From Oscillospiraceae bacterium (GTDB lineage Bacteria > Bacillota > Clostridia > Oscillospirales > Oscillospiraceae), in assembly GCA_902778275.1 (NCBI GenBank), contig CACYXE010000001.1:62001-126000 (forward strand): DNA of 64,000 bases, read 5' to 3'. The position numbers and the translations under genes were made by a program. Below the pieces are notes generated by a model. It was not told the DNA's origin. It made no database searches and was given only the letters and a program-made list of their open reading frames with translations. Positions 59,258 through 64,000 of the stretch are shown in pieces; the stretch's first letter is position 1, and each line of letters begins with the position of its first letter.

Positions 59258-59713
59258 ATGAAGTGCCCGTTTTGCGGTTATTCCGAAAGTAAAGTGATCG
59301 ACTCGAGGCCGGCCGAAGAGGGGGCGACGATCCGCCGCCGCCGTGAGTGCCTGGCCTGCCAGAAGCGTTTTACCACCTATGAGATCATCGAGCGGCTCCC
59401 GCTGGTGGTCGTGAAGAGGGACGGCAGCCGCCAGTCCTTCGACAAGGTAAAACTCATCAACGGCATGGTCCGCGCCTGTGAGAAGCGGCCCGTGCCCCTG
59501 CAGACGCTGGAGCAGATCGCCGATGATATCGAGCAGGAGCTGCAGAGCAATCTGGAGCGGGAGATCAGCACCGTGGAGATCGGCGAGATGGTCATGGCCC
59601 GGCTCAAAAATGTGGACGAGGTTGCCTACGTCCGTTTTGCCTCCGTCTACCGCAGCTTCAAGGATATCAACACCTTTATGGAGGAATTGTCCAAGCTCCT
59701 TACGGAGAAGTAA
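59258..59713 (+). CDS. nrdR: transcriptional repressor NrdR
   Basis: In this 151-aa protein the N-terminal zinc ribbon has CPFC (3-6) and CLAC (32-35), followed by the basic RRRREC recognition segment and an ATP-cone domain (about residues 49-139, [17 protein letters not shown]). It represses ribonucleotide reductase genes in response to dATP/ATP. TATAAT lies at 59209-59214 upstream and GGGGGAG before the ATG. Length is normal. Confidence 0.95.
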   Translation: MKCPFCGYSESKVIDSRPAEEGATIRRRRECLACQKRFTTYEIIERLPLVVVKRDGSRQSFDKVKLINGMVRACEKRPVPLQTLEQIADDIEQELQSNLEREISTVEIGEMVMARLKNVDEVAYVRFASVYRSFKDINTFMEELSKLLTEK

Positions 59714-59717
59714 GACT

Positions 59718-60098
59718 TCAGAAGATTGTTCCGACGGATGGGTGTTCCATGTAGTCTATGATCTCCAGCCGGTAGCGCAGGCGGGCAAAAGCCGCCGGAA
59801 GGGCGTCCCGATCCTTCTGGAGCAGCAGCTGCTGCAGATCATAGAAAGCGTCCGCTGCGGCATCCACATCCGGGTGCCGTAGAAACACGTTCGTGTAGCT
59901 TCGCGCGTCCTGCCAGATGGAAAAACCGTTGTCAAAGCAGACGGCCGCTGTTTCGAAATCCCTTCGCAGGGCGGCGCTCTCCGCCCGGTTGAGGTTGACA
60001 CCGATCTGTTCCAGCAGCCTGTCTGCCCGTACGATGTTCAGCGCGGCGGCGCCGATCAGGAGCGACAGCAGCCCCGCGGCGATCCATTCTCGTTTCAT
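59718..60098 (-). CDS. DUF4363 family membrane-anchored protein
   Basis: This 126-aa protein has an N-terminal membrane helix (about residues 5-22) and a helical extracytoplasmic part with LLEQIGVNLNRAESAALRRD and EIIDYMEH, the DUF4363 pattern of Firmicutes. It overlaps the DUF421 gene by 4 bp; the two families are often paired. Function unknown. Confidence 0.75.
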   Translation of the reverse strand: MKREWIAAGLLSLLIGAAALNIVRADRLLEQIGVNLNRAESAALRRDFETAAVCFDNGFSIWQDARSYTNVFLRHPDVDAAADAFYDLQQLLLQKDRDALPAAFARLRYRLEIIDYMEHPSVGTIF

Positions 60099-60775
60099 GT
60101 TTTCCGCTCCTTCCTGGCAAAATAGATCTGGCCCGCGCCGTTCACGGTCATTATGAAAACCTGCGCGGCGTCTTCCGCTCCGTTTTCGCGGAGCCTGTCG
60201 GCAAGCCAGTTTTGATCCAGGCCCAGATGGCGCAGGTTCGCATCCAGGATCCGCCCGTCGCTGATGACGATGGTGGAAAGGCCCGTGTCGGGGGCCGGGA
60301 GGCCCAGCTGGGCGGCGGTCACCGGCGCCTCGGACGGATAGGGGATAACGTTCAGCTTCCCGTCCGTTTCCAAAATGGCGTACTCGATCTTGCGGATGTC
60401 GCTGCGGCCCTGGCTGCGCAGCTCTTGCATCAGCTCGTCCAGGGTAAAGCGGTTCCTGCGCATTTCCCGCTGGACGATCTGGCCCCGGGCGATGAGGACG
60501 CTGGGCTTTCCGAAGAAGACCGTCCGCAGCCGGATGCTCTTCATGGTGAGGCCCGCGATCAGCACCTCACAGCAGAAGAGCGTGATGATTGGTACCAGAC
60601 CGTTGATCAGCGGGATCCCCATGTCCTGCAGGGGATGGGAGGCCAGATCGGCGATCAGCGCGCCCAGAACGAATTCGGACAGCTCCAGTTCCCCCAGCTG
60701 ACGCTTGCCCAGGATCCGCATGGTGATCAGCAGGGCGAAGTAGATGATCAGGGTCCGGCAGATGACGATCGCCAT
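60095..60775 (-). CDS. DUF421 (YetF-like) membrane protein
   Basis: This 226-aa protein has three N-terminal membrane helices (about residues 5-25, 35-55 and 60-80) with ITMRILGKRQLGELELSEFV, then a cytoplasmic domain with KPSVLIARGQIVQREMRRNR and KIEYAILETDGKLNVIP. DUF421 proteins such as YetF/YrbG are linked to spores and envelope in Bacilli. The ATG at 60775 follows GAGGTG. Confidence 0.87.
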   Translation of the reverse strand: MAIVICRTLIIYFALLITMRILGKRQLGELELSEFVLGALIADLASHPLQDMGIPLINGLVPIITLFCCEVLIAGLTMKSIRLRTVFFGKPSVLIARGQIVQREMRRNRFTLDELMQELRSQGRSDIRKIEYAILETDGKLNVIPYPSEAPVTAAQLGLPAPDTGLSTIVISDGRILDANLRHLGLDQNWLADRLRENGAEDAAQVFIMTVNGAGQIYFARKERKT

Positions 60776-60846
60776 ATAAACACCTCGCGTTTCTTTTTGC
60801 TTTTGCATTAGTTTGCCCGGAAAACGGGCTTTTATTGAGGGTAGCC

Positions 60847-61545
60847 ATGAAAACGATTTGCGCATCCTATCAGGAAGCGGTCGCCGCGGCCGCGGATCAG
60901 ATCACAGAGCTGGCGGCGTCCAAGCCCGAAGCGGTGTTGGCGGTCGCCGCGGGGGAGACGATGGTACCGCTCTTCGCGGAGCTTGCGGACCGCTGTCAAC
61001 AGGGGCGGCTGAGCCTGAAGGACTGCCGTCTGTTTTCCGTGGCGGAGTATATCGGCGCGGAACCGGGAAAGACCTGTCGGCATATGCTGGAGTCCCAGCT
61101 CGTGGAGAAGACGAATCTTCAGCCGGAAAACTGCGTTTTCCTCGAGGAAGAGAATTTGGATCAATATGACCGGCTGATTGCGTCCGCCGGCGGCTTGGAT
61201 CTGGCGGTCCTGGGCCTGGGCGTCAACGCCCACATCGGCTTTAACGAGCCCGCCACTCCCTTTGATTCCCTGACCCACCGGCAGAAGCTCACCGACGCCA
61301 CCAAGCGCCAGAAAGCGGCGCGGTTCGGCGGATTCGAGGCCGTGCCCGCCTACGGTTTGACCATGGGGATCAAGACCCTGGTCGAAGCCCGGGAGATCCT
61401 TCTCCTGGCCCTGGGCGAGGAAAAGGCCGAGGCGGCCTTCAAGATGCTTTACGCCCGCACGGACAGCGCAGTCCCTGCGGCGTTCCTGCAGCTTCCCAGC
61501 CGGGTCACGGTGTACCTGGACGAGGCGGCCGGCGCGAAGCTGTAA
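60847..61545 (+). CDS. NagB-family protein (glucosamine-6-phosphate deaminase-like) with altered active site
   Basis: This 232-aa protein has the NagB/RpiA/SugarP isomerase fold: AAGETMVPLF near residue 35, VAEYIG near 72, LGLGVNAHIGFNEPATP near 125-141, and a C-terminal LLLALGEEKAEA. In NagB the equivalent positions are DEYVG and NDGHIAFNEP. Here the aspartate general base (D72 of E. coli NagB) is Ala and D141 is Asn, while the catalytic His and Glu remain. It may be an enzyme of changed reaction or a regulator. GAGGG precedes the ATG. Confidence 0.8.
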   Translation: MKTICASYQEAVAAAADQITELAASKPEAVLAVAAGETMVPLFAELADRCQQGRLSLKDCRLFSVAEYIGAEPGKTCRHMLESQLVEKTNLQPENCVFLEEENLDQYDRLIASAGGLDLAVLGLGVNAHIGFNEPATPFDSLTHRQKLTDATKRQKAARFGGFEAVPAYGLTMGIKTLVEAREILLLALGEEKAEAAFKMLYARTDSAVPAAFLQLPSRVTVYLDEAAGAKL

Positions 61546-61600
61546 ACGATCATGACAATATCCGCTTCCATATAAAACATCTTAGAAAAGGAGAAGGAAT

Positions 61601-62260
61601 ATGATTACCATTCAAGAACTGCTGGATCTGGACAAGACCATAGCCGCCGAGCTGTTCGCGGGCAAGACCTACCCCTGGGAGGTGCTGGACGAGATCAAGC
61701 CCTTCATTCTGAAGCTGGGCGAGACCCTGAGCCCGGAGGAATTCGATCATCCCTCCGAGGGGGTGTGGATCGCCAAGGACGCGACGGTGTTCCCCTCAGC
61801 CTATATCGGATCCCCCTGCATCATCGACCACAGCGCGGAGGTGCGCCACTGCGCCTTTATCCGCGGCAGTGCCATCGTCGGCAAGAACGCGGTGGTGGGC
61901 AACTCCGTGGAGCTGAAAAACGTTGTTTTGTTCGACAACGTGCAGACCCCGCACTACAACTATGTGGGCGACTCTGTGCTGGGCTACAAGGCCCACATGG
62001 GCGCGGGCTCCATCACCTCCAACGTGAAGAGCGACAAGACCCTCGTTGTGGTGAAAGAGCCGGGCAATCCCATCGAGACCGGACGCAAGAAATTCGGCGC
62101 CATTCTGGGGGACAACGTGGAAGTGGGCTGCAACAGCGTGCTCAATCCCGGCACCGTGGTGGGCCGCCGCTCCAACATCTATCCCACCTCCTGCGTGCGC
62201 GGCGTCATCCCCTCCGACAGCATCTACAAAGACAAGAACGACATCGCCGCCAAAGAGTGA
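61601..62260 (+). CDS. left-handed beta-helix (GlmU C-terminal-like) acyltransferase family protein
   Basis: This 219-aa protein has hexapeptide-repeat strands from about residue 65 to 205 (AYIGSPCIIDHSAEVRHCAF, GKNAVVGNSVELKNVVLFDN, GDNVEVGCNSVLNPGTVVGR), and NYVGDSVLGYKAHMGAGSIT matches the acetyl-CoA-binding GlmU region. There is no nucleotidyltransferase domain. It follows the NagB-like gene and may act in amino-sugar metabolism. GAGAAGGA precedes the ATG. Confidence 0.82.
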   Translation: MITIQELLDLDKTIAAELFAGKTYPWEVLDEIKPFILKLGETLSPEEFDHPSEGVWIAKDATVFPSAYIGSPCIIDHSAEVRHCAFIRGSAIVGKNAVVGNSVELKNVVLFDNVQTPHYNYVGDSVLGYKAHMGAGSITSNVKSDKTLVVVKEPGNPIETGRKKFGAILGDNVEVGCNSVLNPGTVVGRRSNIYPTSCVRGVIPSDSIYKDKNDIAAKE

Positions 62261-62279
62261 TCGCGGCGTTCAACGCAAA

Positions 62280-62312
62280 ATACGGAGACTGTATCATACA
62301 GTCTCCGTATCC
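62280..62312. terminator. bidirectional terminator between convergent genes
   Basis: ATACGGAGACTGTA and TACAGTCTCCGTAT form a 14-bp perfect stem with a short loop and T-rich 3' side. Confidence 0.85.
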
Positions 62313-62314
62313 TT

Positions 62315-63106
62315 TTATACCATGCTCCGGTATTCCGTGCTCTCGGTGACGCTGTCCGGCGGGAAGAATTCCTCCACCGGGAAATTGATGCGGCTGAACA
62401 GCTCACAGGGATCGTCCGGCGTACTGCCCGGGCACTCCTTGTCGGGCAGGCTGTAATCGTAGGCCGGGATCAGCAGCTGGGTGTCCCGCTCCAGGCGGAC
62501 GATGCTGAACTGACCAATGGTGGCGTACCAGCGCCGTCCCGCATCGGTGAGGACCAGCGCCTCGGGGAAAGCGGAGAGGATGAACTCGGGGATCACGCGG
62601 CCTTCCGCCTCGGCCAGCGGCGTCACGTCCGCGTCCACCACCTTCATGTGCAGGGCGATGGGATCCACCGCGTTCAACACGGCGATGGGCAGATCTTCAT
62701 TCACCACTGTGGGGACTGTGGTTTCGGAGGAGAAGGTCATGGCGCTGCCCTCACTGCCGAAAAGCATGACCCGCTTATCGAAGATGGCCAGCCCCTTCAC
62801 CGTCTGGGCGCTTGGGAAGGCCTCCCCGGTCACCCGGTAGAAGTATGTGCAGTCGATGGTGTAATAGCCCCGGTTGAAGCTGATGGGTTCCACGTTCAGC
62901 GCCGTGTACAGCAGCTCCGCTGAGCGGGGACGGATGCTCATCGCGCTGTCGATCACAGCCTGAGAACTGACGATGGGATAGACCCGCAGATCATCCACAC
63001 AGTCCTTGTCGCGGCAGCTGTCGAAGATCTTGCGCGTATTGATGGATACGGCCTCGTGAATGACCGCTGCGGCGTCCACGGGACCGGGTACGACTCTGTC
63101 AGCCAT
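62315..63106 (-). CDS. conserved hypothetical protein of Clostridia
   Basis: This 263-aa protein has an N-terminal region with IHEAVSINTRKIFDSCRDKD followed by CVDDLRVYPI and SAELLYTALNVEPISFNRGY, a pattern I associate with a widely conserved but uncharacterised clostridial family. There is no signal peptide. Central beta-strands and conserved cysteines (SCRDKDC) could bind metal or form a disulfide. GGAGGTATTGCT lies upstream. Function unknown. Confidence 0.7.
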   Translation of the reverse strand: MADRVVPGPVDAAAVIHEAVSINTRKIFDSCRDKDCVDDLRVYPIVSSQAVIDSAMSIRPRSAELLYTALNVEPISFNRGYYTIDCTYFYRVTGEAFPSAQTVKGLAIFDKRVMLFGSEGSAMTFSSETTVPTVVNEDLPIAVLNAVDPIALHMKVVDADVTPLAEAEGRVIPEFILSAFPEALVLTDAGRRWYATIGQFSIVRLERDTQLLIPAYDYSLPDKECPGSTPDDPCELFSRINFPVEEFFPPDSVTESTEYRSMV

Positions 63107-63249
63107 AGCAATACCTCCTGTCGCATAGCTTGAAAAAAACTTCAGTACAGTCTATGCGCCGGGGCCGCGTATGTGTTATTTATGTCTTGAAAAATCTGTC
63201 CCTTGCAGTATAATAGTTCTATGTTTTGCCGGATCAAGGAGGGCGCGCC

Positions 63250-63765
63250 ATGGATCAGTTTGGGTTCATTCATGAGAAACTGGATATCAAGATCCTGATT
63301 TTGTTCATTCTCCGCCGCCTGCCCGGCACGGTGGATCCGGAGACCCTGCTGGAGCTCTGCCAGGTGGACAGCGGGATCGGTTATTTTGACTATTCCGACT
63401 GCCTGAGCGAACTGACGGAGACCGGCCACGTGGAGCAGAACGACGAGGGCTATACCATCACGGAAAAGGGGAAACGCAACGCCGACGCGGTGGAGAGCAG
63501 CCTGCCCTATTCCGTGCGGGTCAAGGCGCTCAAACTGATCGCCCCGGTGGAGGAGCGGATGCGCCGGGCGGCGATGATCACGGCCCGCCATGAAACCGGC
63601 AGGGACGGCTGCTTTGTGGAGCTGGCCATGTCCGACGGCAAGGGAGAGATCATCCATCTGAAGCTTCTCTGTTCCGGCGAGGAGCAGGCGCAGCAGATCG
63701 AAAAGCATTTTCGTAAGGACGCGGAGAGCTATTATCAGAAGATCGCCGCGCTGCTTTCTGAATAA
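63250..63765 (+). CDS. DUF4364 family protein
   Basis: In this 171-aa protein the N-terminal winged-helix-like region has DIKILILFILRRLPGTVDPE, then YFDYSDCLSELTETGHVEQN, then YTITEKGKRNAD, typical of DUF4364. The C-terminal half is a mixed alpha/beta domain. A transcription regulator role is inferred from the winged helix. The ATG at 63250 follows AAGGAGGG. asnA follows 14 bp later. Confidence 0.85.
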   Translation: MDQFGFIHEKLDIKILILFILRRLPGTVDPETLLELCQVDSGIGYFDYSDCLSELTETGHVEQNDEGYTITEKGKRNADAVESSLPYSVRVKALKLIAPVEERMRRAAMITARHETGRDGCFVELAMSDGKGEIIHLKLLCSGEEQAQQIEKHFRKDAESYYQKIAALLSE

Positions 63766-63779
63766 AAAGGAGAAACAAG

Positions 63780-64000
63780 ATGCACACCAGTATTCCCGAA
63801 GGCTACAAGAGCCTCCTGACCATCTATGACACCCAGAAGGCGATCAGTCTGCTGCACCGGCTGTTCGAGGATCGGCTCGGCGCGCTGCTGAACCTGTACC
63901 GGGTCTCCGCTCCGCTGTTCGTGGATGAGAACTCCGGCCTGAACGACAATCTGAACGGCTACGAGCGCCCTGTCAGCTTTGACATCCTGCGCTCCGACCA
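63780..64000 (+). CDS. asnA: aspartate--ammonia ligase AsnA (5' part)
   Basis: The first 73 residues are in the window: IPEGYKSLLTIYDTQKAISL, then FEDRLGALLNLYRVSAPLFV, then SGLNDNLNGYERPVSFDI, characteristic of AsnA, which makes asparagine from aspartate, ammonia and ATP. AAAAGGAG precedes the ATG. The gene continues past the window end. Confidence 0.93.
   Translation, partial: MHTSIPEGYKSLLTIYDTQKAISLLHRLFEDRLGALLNLYRVSAPLFVDENSGLNDNLNGYERPVSFDILRSD

Overview
The window reads as a chromosomal segment of a GC-rich anaerobic Firmicute, most likely Clostridia of the Oscillospiraceae type. The basis is the protein families present (DUF2325/DUF3793/DUF4364/DUF421, a SufCB-only Fe-S system, NrdR, AsnA), strong sigma-A promoters with 17-bp spacers, and AGGAGG-type ribosome sites. 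This placement is inference from gene content, not a database match.

Layout. 1-541 is the end of lysS. 660-5962 (minus strand) is an operon led by a cobalamin riboswitch: an exported CbiK-type cobaltochelatase lipoprotein, an internal terminator, a duplicated-domain lipoprotein, and a BtuF/FecCD/BtuD-type ABC importer. 6035-6198 is tRNA-Arg(CCG). 6306-8037 is sufC-sufB. 8166-8387 is an autonomous structured RNA with its own promoter and terminator, followed by a MogA/MoaB gene and an AT-rich orphan gene.

10023-44052 is an apparently complete ~34-kb siphovirus prophage in the 3' end of tRNA-Tyr, with 55-bp direct repeats as attL/attR. From left to right it carries: integrase and lysogeny genes on the minus strand; a divergent control region with twin operators and a tRNA-like element with an 8-nt anticodon loop; small early genes; a replication module whose initiator gene holds three iterons, followed by a DnaB-like helicase; ParA/ParB; an HUH Rep-like protein; HNH, ParB-methyltransferase, and small and large terminases; portal, ClpP-like protease and capsid; neck and tail genes with a canonical -1 frameshift in the tail chaperone; a tail-tip region in which a (CA)24 tract can switch a downstream fibre gene by translational coupling; and endolysin and holin. 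A 15-bp palindrome recurs four times across the prophage and is a candidate parS.

44003-46413 holds tRNA-Tyr, tRNA-Thr, a membrane-anchored GH25 lysozyme, tRNA-Leu and a Crp/Fnr regulator. The regulator's promoter and the next operon's promoter share the operator GTTGC-N4-GCAAC about 41 bp upstream of the start. That operon encodes a pentahaem nitrite reductase fused to an N-terminal FMN-binding domain, plus ResB and CcsA cytochrome c assembly proteins. The remainder is chromosomal: a heterodimeric ABC exporter, a MotA/OmpA-type ion-motor pair, rhodanese, a putative metal-controlled DUF2325/DUF3793/flavodoxin operon, a D-2-hydroxyacid dehydrogenase, nrdR, DUF4363/DUF421, a NagB homologue with altered catalytic residues, a left-handed beta-helix acyltransferase-like protein, DUF4364 and the start of asnA.

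The most notable observations are the (CA)n coupled phase switch in the phage tail, the tRNA-like element with the expanded anticodon loop, the FMN-NrfA fusion with its small Crp/Fnr regulon, the dispersed parS-like palindromes, and the free-standing pseudoknotted RNA.
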